Origin: an uncultured Lachnospiraceae bacterium | GTDB lineage: Bacteria > Bacillota > Clostridia > Lachnospirales > Lachnospiraceae | Direction of reading: 5' to 3' | Length of the DNA stretch: 22,914 nt | NCBI GenBank assembly: GCA_900554205.1 | Contig: USGM01000050.1 | Coordinates: forward strand, 1-22,914 | Notes under the pieces: generated by a model | What the model was told of the DNA's origin: nothing | Seen by the model: the letters and a program-made list of their open reading frames with translations, nothing else | Database searches by the model: none | Translations under genes and position numbers: made by a program | Part shown: one piece after another, positions 1-7,995 of the stretch | Position numbering within the stretch: the stretch's first letter is position 1 | Layout: every line of letters begins with the position of its first letter

Positions 1-1
1 A

Positions 2-391
2 GCAGCAAGACACGGCGGCGGTGCTTTTTCAGGTAAGGACTGCACAAAGGTTGACAGAAGCGCAGCTTATGCAGCCCGCTATGTCGCAAAGAACATCGTT
101 GCCGCAGGGCTGGCGGAGAAGTGCGAGATTCAGCTCTCCTACGCGATCGGTGTAGCGCAGCCGACTTCCATCATGGTAGACACCTTCGGCACAGGAAAGC
201 TCTCTGATGAGAAGCTGGTAGAGATCATCCGCGAGAACTTCGATCTCAGACCTGCCGGAATCATCAAGATGCTCGATCTGCGCAGACCGATTTACAGCCA
301 GACGGCAAGCTACGGTCACTTCGGACGCGACGACATTTCTCTTCCCTGGGAAGCGTTAGATAAGGTTGACTTACTGAAGAAAAATCTGTAA
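2..391 (+). CDS. metK: S-adenosylmethionine synthetase, C-terminal part (gene starts before the window)
   Basis: This enzyme makes S-adenosylmethionine from ATP and methionine in the cytosol. Only the last 129 codons are present, in the frame whose first full codon starts at base 2. The glycine-rich loop HGGGAFSGKD followed by TKVDRSAAYAARYVAKNIV is the hallmark of the MetK C-terminal domain; its lysine and aspartate belong to the ATP, phosphate and metal site. Further on, SYAIGVAQPTSI and the C-terminal FDLRPAGII and YGHFGR segments are also typical of the family. The frame is intact to TAA at 389-391 and is followed by a strong terminator hairpin. The 5' end cannot be assessed. Confidence 0.96.
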   Translation, partial: AARHGGGAFSGKDCTKVDRSAAYAARYVAKNIVAAGLAEKCEIQLSYAIGVAQPTSIMVDTFGTGKLSDEKLVEIIRENFDLRPAGIIKMLDLRRPIYSQTASYGHFGRDDISLPWEALDKVDLLKKNL

Positions 392-394
392 TAT
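366..394 (+). promoter_or_regulatory. Sigma-A-like promoter overlapping the metK stop codon
   Basis: TTGACT (366-371), a 17-base spacer and TAATAT (389-394). The -10 box overlaps the metK TAA. Transcription would start near 401, immediately before the hairpin at 411-436, and would read into dnaE. It is the only promoter-like sequence seen close to dnaE. Its use is inferred from sequence only. Confidence 0.45.
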
Positions 395-410
395 AGAAGT
401 AACTGAAAAG

Positions 411-441
411 GGCACTCCCGGTCTTTCGGGGGTGCCTTTCT
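411..441 (+). terminator. Rho-independent terminator after metK
   Basis: A ten-pair stem (411-420 with 427-436, one G-T pair) encloses a six-base loop and is followed by TTTCTT. It lies 20 bases after the metK stop and 25 bases before the chosen dnaE start, so it separates the two genes. It would also be the 5' leader hairpin of any transcript started at the promoter overlapping the metK stop. Confidence 0.85.
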
Positions 442-465
442 TGATCGGGAGAAATGAGGAATAAC

Positions 466-3400
466 ATGGCATTTGTACATCTGCATGTCCACACGGAATA
501 CTCTCTGCTGGACGGTTCCAACAAGATAAAAGAATACGTTGCAAGAGTCAAGGAGCTTGGCATGAACAGCGCCGCCATCACGGATCACGGCGTCATGTAC
601 GGTGTCATTGACTTCTACCGCGCGGCGAAGGAGGCGGGGATCAAGCCCATCCTTGGCTGTGAGGTCTACGTTGCGCCAAAGTCGCGCTTTGACAGGGAAC
701 TGAGCGGTGGCGAGGAAAGATATTACCATCTCGTCCTTCTGGCGGAGAACAACACCGGCTATGACAACCTTGTAAAGATTGTGAGCAAGGGCTTTACGGA
801 AGGCTATTATTACAAACCGCGTGTGGATATGGAGCTTCTGAATCAGTATCACGAGGGAATCATCGCACTTTCCGCGTGTCTCGCCGGAGAAGTACAGACC
901 TACATCACAAAGCGGATGCCCGATGAGGCGAGGAAGGCGGCGAGGAAGTACGAGGCATGCTTCGGCAAGGGAAATTATTTCCTGGAGCTGCAGGATCACG
1001 GAATCCCGGAGCAAAGACTGGTAAATACGGAGCTGCTCAAGATGAGCAAGGAGCTGGACATTCCGCTGGTCGCTACCAATGATGTCCATTATACCTATGC
1101 GGAGGACGCGGAACCTCACGACATCCTGCTCTGTCTTCAGACGGGAAAGAAGCTGGCGGACGAGGATCGTATGCGTTACGAGGGCGGACAGTATTTCGTC
1201 AAGAGCGAGGAGGAGATGAAGGGGCTTTTCCCGTATGCTTGGGAGGCTGTGGAGAACACGCAGGTCATTGCCGACCGCTGCAATGTCGAGATCAAATTCG
1301 GGGAGACAAAGCTGCCGCACTATGAGGTGCCGGAGGGCTATGACTCATGGACTTATCTGAACAAGCTCTGTGATGACGGTCTGGCGGAGCGCTACGGTGA
1401 CGGCAGCCAGCCCGCCGGGGCAACCGGACAGACGCTGCGTGAGCGGCTGGATTATGAGCTGGGTGTCATTAAAAGGATGGGCTATGTCGATTACTTCCTG
1501 ATCGTATGGGACTTTATTAATTACGCGAAGTCGAACGGCATTCCGGTCGGGCCGGGGCGAGGCTCCGCTGCGGGAAGTATCGTGTCCTACTGTTTAAAGA
1601 TCACGAACATTGACCCGATCCGCTACGACCTGCTGTTTGAACGCTTCCTGAATCCCGAACGTGTCTCCATGCCCGATATCGACGTTGACTTCGGTCCGGA
1701 CGGAAGACAGGATGTCATCGATTATGTGAGCCGGAAGTACGGTGCGGAGAAGGTGGTTCAGATCGTCACCTTCGGTACGCTGGCGGCAAAGGGTGTTATC
1801 CGGGATGTGGCGCGAGTTATGGATCTGCCGTATGCGTTTGCGGATTCAATCGCAAAGATGGTGCCGAATGAACTGAACATCACGCTTGATCTCGCACTGG
1901 AAAAGAATCCCGAATTTCGTAAATTGTATCAGGAAGACGAGCAGGTGCACACCCTGATCGATATGTGTAAAAGGCTTGAGGGACTGCCGCGGCATACCGG
2001 TATGCATGCTGCTGGCGTTGTCATCTGCCCGGAGGCGGCGGATGAGTTTGTGCCGCTCTCGAGGGGGAGCGACGGTGCGATCGTCGCGCAGTTTACGATG
2101 ACGACGCTGGAGGAGCTGGGACTTCTGAAAATGGACTTCTTAGGTCTGCGGAACCTCACGGTCATAAGGGATGCGGTGAACTTTATCGAGCAGACGACGG
2201 GCGAGCGGGTGGATCTCGACAATATCGATTACAATGACCCGCAGGTGCTGGCATATCTCGGAACCGGAAAGACGGAGGGAATCTTCCAGCTGGAGAGCGC
2301 CGGGATGAAGAGCTTCATGAAGGAACTGCGGCCGCAGAGCCTTGAGGATGTCATTGCCGGTATTTCCCTGTACCGGCCTGGCCCGATGGACTTCATTCCG
2401 CGATACATAAAAGGAAAAAATAACCATGACGAAGTCGTCTATTCCTGTCCGCAGCTCGAGCCGATTTTGAAGCCCACCTACGGCTGTATTGTCTATCAGG
2501 AGCAGGTTATGCAGATTGTGCGTGATCTGGGCGGCTATACCATGGGGCGGAGCGACCTCGTGCGCCGTGCCATGAGTAAGAAAAAGCAGTCGGTCATGGA
2601 GAAGGAGCGCGCAAACTTCATCTACGGAAACGCGGAGGAGGGAGTGCCGGGCTGCGTCTCCAAGGGAATCAGTGAGCAGATTGCGGGCGGCATCTATAAT
2701 GATATGATGGATTTCGCCAAGTATGCCTTCAACAAATCCCACGCGGCGTGTTATGCGGTGGTGGCATTGCAGACGGCATGGCTGAAATTTTATCACCCGG
2801 TGGAATTCATGGCGGCGCTCATGACCTCGGTGATCGATAATCCCAAGAAGGTCTCAGAGTACATTCTGACCTGTAGAAATATGGGTATTCAGCTCTTACC
2901 GCCCGACATTAATCAGGGGCAGAGCGGCTTCTCCGTCACCGACGGCAAGGTGCGCTATGCACTGACGGCGATCAAGGGTGTCGGCAGACCGGTGATTGAG
3001 GCAATCGTCGCAGAGAGAAGAGGGCGCGGGCCGTTTACGAACCTGAAGGACTTCATCACGAGAATGGCGGACAAGGATCTCAACCGGCGTGCAATCGAGA
3101 ACTTTATCAAGGCAGGCGCGCTCGACAGCCTCGGCGGAACGAGAAAGCAGTTCATGAGCGTGTATGTTCAGATACTCGACCATATCGTCAAGGACAAGAA
3201 GAGCAACCTTGCGGGGCAGATGTCCCTCTTCGACATAGCGGATGACTCCCAGAAGGAGGAGTTTGACATCCGTATGCCGGAGGTCGGGGAGTACACTGAG
3301 GAGATGAAGCTGGCGTTCGAGAAGGAGGTGCTCGGAATTTATCTGAGCGGGCACCCTTTGGAGAGCTATCAGGAGCTCTGGCAGAAATATATCACGAACA

Positions 3401-4092
3401 ATACGAACGACTTTGCACTTGAGGAAGAGACAAACACCGTGCGTGTGACAGACCAGTCGACCGTGATTGTCGGCGGTATGATCTCAAATAAGACGGTCAA
3501 GTATACAAAGACGAATCAGGTCATGGCGTTTCTGGAGCTGGAGGATCTCGTCGGAACGGTGGAGATCGTCGTCTTCCCGAGAGACTATGAGAAATATGGC
3601 TCCCTGCTGGCAGAGGATGCCAAAATCTTTGTGAAGGGGCGAGTCTCCGTGGAGGAGGACAAGGATGCAAAGCTGATCTGTGAGCAGATCGTTGGCTTCG
3701 ACGAGGCGGCACAGGCGAAGGAGAGCCCTTTTGCGTCAGGACGCTTTGGTGGGACGGGAAGGAGAAATTATAATCCCGGAAAGACAACGCCGGGGAGAAC
3801 ACCGGTGCAGGGCGCTGCCGGAAACCAGCCCACAGCGGGACAGAGGGGGAAGATGCCCGCCGGGCTTTGGATTCAGTTTCCCGATGCAGAGAGCTATTTC
3901 GCCCGCGAGAAGGAGCTGCTGGATGCCATTGCGGCTTCGGATGGGAATGATGATGTAGTCATTTTCTTGAAAAGCACCAGAGGTATCAAGGTGCTGCCGC
4001 CGAACCGCCGCGTACACGCGGACGAGGAGCTGATACAGAGGTTGCAGGAGCTTTTTGGCGGGGAGAATGTAAAAACCGTGAAAACTCGTTAA
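466..4092 (+). CDS. dnaE: DNA polymerase III alpha subunit (DnaE)
   Basis: This is a C-family replicative DNA polymerase subunit. The 1208-residue product opens with a PHP domain (HLHVHTEYSLLDG, ITDHGVMYG, CEVYV, SACLAGE, NDVHY). The polymerase core follows, with PDIDVDF (Asp404 and Asp406) and KMDFLGL (Asp557), which match the catalytic aspartates known in E. coli PolIIIalpha. Next come a helix-hairpin-helix region (DLNRRAIENFIKAGALDSLG) and an OB-fold from about residue 1000. A Gly/Pro-rich linker and a C-terminal tail of about 80 residues complete it. An ATG at 454 is in frame, but the ATG at 466 has AGGA five bases upstream and gives the usual MAFVHLHVHTEYS start, so 466 is chosen. Clostridia normally also carry PolC elsewhere. 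Confidence 0.97.
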   Translation: MAFVHLHVHTEYSLLDGSNKIKEYVARVKELGMNSAAITDHGVMYGVIDFYRAAKEAGIKPILGCEVYVAPKSRFDRELSGGEERYYHLVLLAENNTGYDNLVKIVSKGFTEGYYYKPRVDMELLNQYHEGIIALSACLAGEVQTYITKRMPDEARKAARKYEACFGKGNYFLELQDHGIPEQRLVNTELLKMSKELDIPLVATNDVHYTYAEDAEPHDILLCLQTGKKLADEDRMRYEGGQYFVKSEEEMKGLFPYAWEAVENTQVIADRCNVEIKFGETKLPHYEVPEGYDSWTYLNKLCDDGLAERYGDGSQPAGATGQTLRERLDYELGVIKRMGYVDYFLIVWDFINYAKSNGIPVGPGRGSAAGSIVSYCLKITNIDPIRYDLLFERFLNPERVSMPDIDVDFGPDGRQDVIDYVSRKYGAEKVVQIVTFGTLAAKGVIRDVARVMDLPYAFADSIAKMVPNELNITLDLALEKNPEFRKLYQEDEQVHTLIDMCKRLEGLPRHTGMHAAGVVICPEAADEFVPLSRGSDGAIVAQFTMTTLEELGLLKMDFLGLRNLTVIRDAVNFIEQTTGERVDLDNIDYNDPQVLAYLGTGKTEGIFQLESAGMKSFMKELRPQSLEDVIAGISLYRPGPMDFIPRYIKGKNNHDEVVYSCPQLEPILKPTYGCIVYQEQVMQIVRDLGGYTMGRSDLVRRAMSKKKQSVMEKERANFIYGNAEEGVPGCVSKGISEQIAGGIYNDMMDFAKYAFNKSHAACYAVVALQTAWLKFYHPVEFMAALMTSVIDNPKKVSEYILTCRNMGIQLLPPDINQGQSGFSVTDGKVRYALTAIKGVGRPVIEAIVAERRGRGPFTNLKDFITRMADKDLNRRAIENFIKAGALDSLGGTRKQFMSVYVQILDHIVKDKKSNLAGQMSLFDIADDSQKEEFDIRMPEVGEYTEEMKLAFEKEVLGIYLSGHPLESYQELWQKYITNNTNDFALEEETNTVRVTDQSTVIVGGMISNKTVKYTKTNQVMAFLELEDLVGTVEIVVFPRDYEKYGSLLAEDAKIFVKGRVSVEEDKDAKLICEQIVGFDEAAQAKESPFASGRFGGTGRRNYNPGKTTPGRTPVQGAAGNQPTAGQRGKMPAGLWIQFPDAESYFAREKELLDAIAASDGNDDVVIFLKSTRGIKVLPPNRRVHADEELIQRLQELFGGENVKTVKTR

Positions 4093-4110
4093 AAATCTAA
4101 CAACGACCTA

Positions 4111-4139
4111 TTGAAAACCTCATGGAAAAGCGTTAAAAT
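4111..4139 (+). promoter_or_regulatory. Sigma-A-type promoter for pfkA
   Basis: TTGAAA (4111-4116), a 17-base spacer and TAAAAT (4134-4139). It lies 19 bases after the dnaE stop, with no clear terminator between dnaE and pfkA. The expected start near 4146 falls within a small inverted repeat, CCTATTCAAGAGTAGG (4143-4158), whose role is unknown. Confidence 0.7.
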
Positions 4140-4208
4140 GAACCTATTCAAGAGTAGGCAAATGAAGAATGATGAAGTTTTCACAGAGAAATCATCAGGA
4201 GGTAAGAT

Positions 4209-5183
4209 ATGGCAAACGAGATAAAGACAATCGCAGTGCTGACCAGCGGAGGAGATGCTCCGGGAATGAATGCAGCCATCCGTGCGGTGGTTAGGACAGC
4301 ACTTTCCAGAGGATTAAAGGTTAAGGGTATCAAGAGAGGCTATAACGGCCTGTTGAATGAAGAGATTATAGACATGGAAGCACGCAATGTTTCCGATATT
4401 CTCCAGCGCGGCGGTACGGTACTCGGTACAGCAAGATGTCTTGAGTTCAAAAAGGCGGAATATCAGAAGAAGGGTGCGGACATCTGCAGAAAGCATGGCA
4501 TTGACGGCATCGTGGTAATCGGAGGAGACGGCTCCTACCGCGGCGCACAGGCGCTGTCCAGACTGGGAATCAATACAGTAGGTCTTCCCGGAACGATCGA
4601 TCTTGATATTGCCTGCACAGATTACACGATCGGCTTTGACACGGCAGTAAATACAGCCATGCAGGCGATCGACAAGGTAAAGGATACATCTTCCTCCCAT
4701 GAGCGTTGCAGTATCATCGAGGTTATGGGAAGAAATGCCGGATATATCGCTCTCTGGTGTGGAATTGCCAACGGCGCAGAGGACATTCTGATTCCTGAGA
4801 AGTACGATTACAATGAGCAGGAGATCATCAACCACATCATTGACAGTCGTAAGAAGGGCAAGACCCATCACATTATCATCAATGCGGAGGGAATCGGACA
4901 TTCTACTTCCATGGCGAAGAGAATTGAGGCAGCGACGGGCATCGAGACCAGAGCAACCATTCTCGGCTATATGCAGAGAGGTGGAAATCCCACAGCAATC
5001 GACCGCTATTATGCATCTATCATGGGCGCATATGCAGTGGACATTATGATTCAGGGGAAGACAAACCGCGTTGTCGGATACAAGCACGGTGAGTTTGTTG
5101 ATTTTGACATCGAGGATGCATTGCAGATGGAGAAGGGAATCGATGAATATCAGTTCGAGGTTGCCCATCTGCTGACAATTTAA
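4209..5183 (+). CDS. pfkA: ATP-dependent 6-phosphofructokinase
   Basis: It phosphorylates fructose 6-phosphate to fructose 1,6-bisphosphate, the committed step of glycolysis. The 324-residue length is typical of the short bacterial PfkA. Visible motifs are the ATP-site loop TSGGDAPGMNA, VLGTAR, IGGDGSYRGA, DTSSSHERCSIIEVMGR and ILGYMQRGGNPT. The GGDG glycine and the glycine before TID mark the ATP-type rather than the pyrophosphate-type enzyme. The catalytic segment reads TIDLD (Asp131, Leu132, Asp133) where E. coli and Bacillus have TIDND; both aspartates are kept. AGGAGG lies seven bases before the ATG. The gene has its own promoter and a weak hairpin downstream. Confidence 0.97.
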   Translation: MANEIKTIAVLTSGGDAPGMNAAIRAVVRTALSRGLKVKGIKRGYNGLLNEEIIDMEARNVSDILQRGGTVLGTARCLEFKKAEYQKKGADICRKHGIDGIVVIGGDGSYRGAQALSRLGINTVGLPGTIDLDIACTDYTIGFDTAVNTAMQAIDKVKDTSSSHERCSIIEVMGRNAGYIALWCGIANGAEDILIPEKYDYNEQEIINHIIDSRKKGKTHHIIINAEGIGHSTSMAKRIEAATGIETRATILGYMQRGGNPTAIDRYYASIMGAYAVDIMIQGKTNRVVGYKHGEFVDFDIEDALQMEKGIDEYQFEVAHLLTI

Positions 5184-5202
5184 AAGAATCAGATGAGTTA
5201 CG

Positions 5203-5238
5203 AAGACGCGGCTGCCCTTTCACAGGACAGCCGTCTTT
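5203..5238 (+). terminator. Weak hairpin terminator after pfkA
   Basis: AAGACGCGGCTG (5203-5214) pairs with CAGCCGTCTT (5228-5237) apart from a two-base bulge. The T tract that follows is very short, so read-through into the methyltransferase gene only 15 bases on is likely. Confidence 0.5.
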
Positions 5239-5252
5239 AGTATAGGAGGCTT

Positions 5253-6041
5253 ATGATTACCAGTAGTTCTAACGGCAAAGTAAAACAGGTGATACAGTGG
5301 CAGACAAAGGCGAAGGAGAGACGGAACGCGGGCGTGTTTCTGACGGAGGGCTTCAAGATGTTTGAGGAGGCGCCGGAGGATCGCATACGCGAGGTCTACC
5401 TCTCGCAGGAGGCAGCGGGACGCGCGACGGCAGATACGGCATACCGTGAAAAGCTTGAGCGCGTGGGCTATGAGGTCGTTGCGGATGAGCTTTTCTTAAA
5501 GATGTCTGACACACGGACACCGCAGGGAATTTTATGCGTGGTGGAGCAGCCGCAGTACACACTGGACGAGCTGCTGGACGCGCCTATGCCGCTTCTGGTC
5601 GTTCTGGAGAATTTGCAGGATCCCGGAAATCTCGGCACGATTATCCGAACCGGGGAGGGTGCCGGAATCACGGGTGTCATCATGACCCGGGAGACGGTGG
5701 ACATCTTTAATCCGAAGACGATCCGCGCCACGATGGGGTCTGTTTTCAGAGTCCCTTTTATATATGTAGAAACTCTTTCAGATGTGATGGAAAAAATGAA
5801 GGAAAAAGGGATTCACACCTATGCGGCGCACCTTGCTGGAAAGCGGTATTATGACAGCTTTTCCTTCCGGGAGCCGACGGCATTTCTGATCGGTAATGAA
5901 GGGAACGGGCTCAGCCGTGAGACGGCGGATATGGCGGAGGCTTACCTCAAAATCCCCATGGAGGGAAGCGTGGAATCGCTGAATGCGGCAATCGCAGCGT
6001 CCCTGCTGATGTATGAGGCGCACCGGCAGAGGAATATATAA
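5253..6041 (+). CDS. TrmH/SpoU-family RNA 2'-O-ribose methyltransferase
   Basis: It is predicted to move a methyl group from S-adenosylmethionine to a ribose 2'-OH in rRNA or tRNA. The 262-residue protein has an N-terminal substrate-binding region (about 1-95). The SPOUT knot domain follows with its three classical motifs: NLQDPGNLGTIIRT (motif 1), LIGNEGNGLS (motif 2) and IPMEGSVESLNAAIAASLL (motif 3). These form the SAM-binding trefoil knot in known members. The layout resembles B. subtilis YsgA-type 23S rRNA enzymes, but the target nucleotide cannot be read from sequence. The start has AGGAGG close upstream (5244-5249). It probably shares a transcript with proC, which begins 19 bases after its stop. 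Confidence 0.9.
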   Translation: MITSSSNGKVKQVIQWQTKAKERRNAGVFLTEGFKMFEEAPEDRIREVYLSQEAAGRATADTAYREKLERVGYEVVADELFLKMSDTRTPQGILCVVEQPQYTLDELLDAPMPLLVVLENLQDPGNLGTIIRTGEGAGITGVIMTRETVDIFNPKTIRATMGSVFRVPFIYVETLSDVMEKMKEKGIHTYAAHLAGKRYYDSFSFREPTAFLIGNEGNGLSRETADMAEAYLKIPMEGSVESLNAAIAASLLMYEAHRQRNI

Positions 6042-6060
6042 AGATTAGGAGGAAAAGGGA

Positions 6061-6858
6061 ATGAAAATTGGTTTTATTGGATTGGGAAACATGGCAACGG
6101 CAATGATCGGAGGAATGCTGGAGAAAGGTCTTGTGACCTCCGGTGACATTATCGGTTCCGCAAAGACGACGGCAACCATCGAAAAAATTATGACAAGATT
6201 TAATATAACGACTGTTCCTGAAAACAAAAAGGTGGCTGAACAGGCAGACGTTTTATTCCTTGCAGTCAAGCCTATTTTCCTGTCGGAGGTCATAGACGAA
6301 ATCAAGGATGTTGTAAGACCGGAGACTCTGATTGTCAGCATTGCGGCGGGCCGGACGCTAGCTTATCTGCGGGAGGCATTCGGAAGACCGGAGCTGAAAC
6401 TGGTGCGCTGTATGCCGAATACTCCGGCGCTTGTGATGGAGGGCTGCACGGGAATCTGTGCCGGAGCCGATGTCACAGAGGAGGAGCTGGAAAGGATTGT
6501 TGGGCTGATGGAGGCTTTCGGCAAGGCAAGCGTTGTACCCGAGAGACTGATGGATGTCGTCGTCGGTGTCAGCGGCAGTTCCCCGGCTTATGTGTTTATG
6601 TTCATTGAGGCGATGGCGGACGAGGCGGTTGCCGCGGGAATGCCGAGAAAGCAGGCGTATGAATTTGCGGCGCAGAGCGTGCTGGGAAGTGCAAAGATGG
6701 TTCTTGAGACAGGTAAGCACCCCGGGGAGCTGAAGGACATGGTCTGCTCACCCGGAGGCACAACGATCGAGGCCGTCAAGGTACTCGAGGAGAAGGGCTT
6801 CCGCGCAGCCGTGATGGATGCCATGGAAGCATGTATTGAGAAGTCAAAGAATATGTAA
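6061..6858 (+). CDS. proC: Pyrroline-5-carboxylate reductase
   Basis: It performs the last step of proline synthesis, the NAD(P)H-dependent reduction of 1-pyrroline-5-carboxylate. The 265-residue protein starts with a Rossmann fingerprint, GFIGLGNMATAMIGGML. It contains VRCMPNTPALV and, near the C-terminus, SGSSPAYVFMFIEAMADEA and HPGELKDMVCSPGGTTIEAV, which form the P5CR signature and dimer region. The length is normal for the family. TAGGAGG lies upstream of the ATG. No proA or proB is adjacent. The stop lies 11 bases from the stop of the convergent gene, and no hairpin terminator was seen between them. Confidence 0.96.
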   Translation: MKIGFIGLGNMATAMIGGMLEKGLVTSGDIIGSAKTTATIEKIMTRFNITTVPENKKVAEQADVLFLAVKPIFLSEVIDEIKDVVRPETLIVSIAAGRTLAYLREAFGRPELKLVRCMPNTPALVMEGCTGICAGADVTEEELERIVGLMEAFGKASVVPERLMDVVVGVSGSSPAYVFMFIEAMADEAVAAGMPRKQAYEFAAQSVLGSAKMVLETGKHPGELKDMVCSPGGTTIEAVKVLEEKGFRAAVMDAMEACIEKSKNM

Positions 6859-6869
6859 TGCCGTCTGGG

Positions 6870-7940
6870 TTAAGCGATGTGGAAGACCTTTTTCAGTGTC
6901 TCATCCTCAACCAGGATTTTCTTGGCGAGTTCACGGTACTGCTCTTCATGCAGATAGGTGTGTCGGAAGGGCTTGATCGAGGGGGCGAGGTCGATCGCTG
7001 CGAGATAGTCCTCGACGTTCAGGGATAAGGTACTTACATAATCCCAGAAGCCTGTCTGCGTGAAGACGGTGTTGATTCTCTGATAGCGGTGGTCATGCAC
7101 GCGGCTCATGAGGTAGGTCGCAATGCCGACCTGAATGCCGTGAAGCTGCGGCATCTCCAACAGCTTATCCAGCGCGTGAGAGATCAGATGCTCGCTGCCG
7201 CTGGTGGGGGCGCTGCTTCCCGCGATCTCGTTCGCAATGCCGCTCATGGCGAGGGAGTCCAGAAGTTCTTTCAGGAAAAGACTGTCGTGAATCGACTCAA
7301 AGGGGGTGCGCACAAAGCTGTTCACCGCTTTCTTGGCGATCATCATTGCGAAGTCGTTTACCTGCGAAGCACCGTGTGCCGCCTCAAACTGCCAGTCATA
7401 GAGAGCTGTGATTTTGGACACCATATCGCCGATGCCGGAGTAGAGGAATTTATCCGGTGCGCTCTTAATGACATCCGTGTCAACGATGATGCCGTAGGCG
7501 AGACGCGCGGGTACCGATGTCCGTCTCTTGTTGACGATCAGAGACGCGCTTGCACTGGAGAAGCCGTCACTCGAGGATGAGGTGGGAACGCTGATAAAGG
7601 GGAGCTTCCGAAGAAAGCCCATATATTTTGCCGCATCAATGACCTTGCCGCCGCCGAGACCGATGACTGCCTGCGTCGAGTTGGGAAGCGCGAAGGCAAT
7701 GCGGATGATGTCGTCGATGTCCACGGTGTCCAGCTCGCAATATTCGAGTACCTCAACCTCTGCGTCGCGCAGGGATGCAAAAACCTTCTGACCGAACATA
7801 TCTATCAGACCGTTTCCGAAGTAGATTACAACCTTCTGTAAATTATTTTCCCGTAAATATGAGCCAATTCTGTCGAGTGCTCCTGCCTCTACCTTTAACA
7901 TTGTCGGAATTGCAATGTGACTGCTGCTGATTTTCGCCAT
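6870..7940 (-). CDS. sn-glycerol-1-phosphate dehydrogenase-like protein (iron-containing alcohol dehydrogenase superfamily)
   Basis: This is a 356-residue NAD(P)-dependent, metal-containing dehydrogenase. Visible features are the dinucleotide loop GLGGGKVIDAAK (about 94-105), VPTSSSSDGFSSASASL (118-134), and probable metal ligands Asp172 (GIGDMVSK), His251 (SGSEH) and His267 (LHGIQVG). The VPTxxSxDGxxS pattern is that of the EgsA/AraM branch, which reduces dihydroxyacetone phosphate to sn-glycerol 1-phosphate, rather than of glycerol dehydrogenase GldA. Substrate assignment is an inference. An in-frame ATG at 7955 lacks a ribosome-binding site. The ATG at 7940 has GGAGG eight bases upstream and is preferred. 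It is the only - strand gene in the window and is divergent from the GH13 gene. Confidence 0.82.
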   Translation of the reverse strand: MAKISSSHIAIPTMLKVEAGALDRIGSYLRENNLQKVVIYFGNGLIDMFGQKVFASLRDAEVEVLEYCELDTVDIDDIIRIAFALPNSTQAVIGLGGGKVIDAAKYMGFLRKLPFISVPTSSSSDGFSSASASLIVNKRRTSVPARLAYGIIVDTDVIKSAPDKFLYSGIGDMVSKITALYDWQFEAAHGASQVNDFAMMIAKKAVNSFVRTPFESIHDSLFLKELLDSLAMSGIANEIAGSSAPTSGSEHLISHALDKLLEMPQLHGIQVGIATYLMSRVHDHRYQRINTVFTQTGFWDYVSTLSLNVEDYLAAIDLAPSIKPFRHTYLHEEQYRELAKKILVEDETLKKVFHIA

Positions 7941-7966
7941 TCTATTTTCCTCCATACTATTTTAGA

Positions 7967-7995
7967 TATTTACAAAACCAACTTTTTTTTCGCAA
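7967..7995 (-). promoter_or_regulatory. Candidate promoter for the glycerol-1-phosphate dehydrogenase-like gene
   Basis: On the - strand, TTGCGA (7995-7990), a 17-base A-rich spacer and TAAATA (7972-7967) point toward the gene start at 7940. Both boxes lie in the end of the large palindromic element, so that element may supply the promoter. The match is moderate. Confidence 0.4.

Noticed and set aside
316..1320. A 334-residue open frame antisense to the start of dnaE.
   Set aside because: It runs opposite a clearly conserved polymerase gene and across the metK terminator, and has no recognisable domain.
6856..6872. Expected bidirectional terminator between the convergent proC and dehydrogenase genes.
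   Set aside because: Only 11 bases separate the two stop codons, and no stem with a T tract was seen there.
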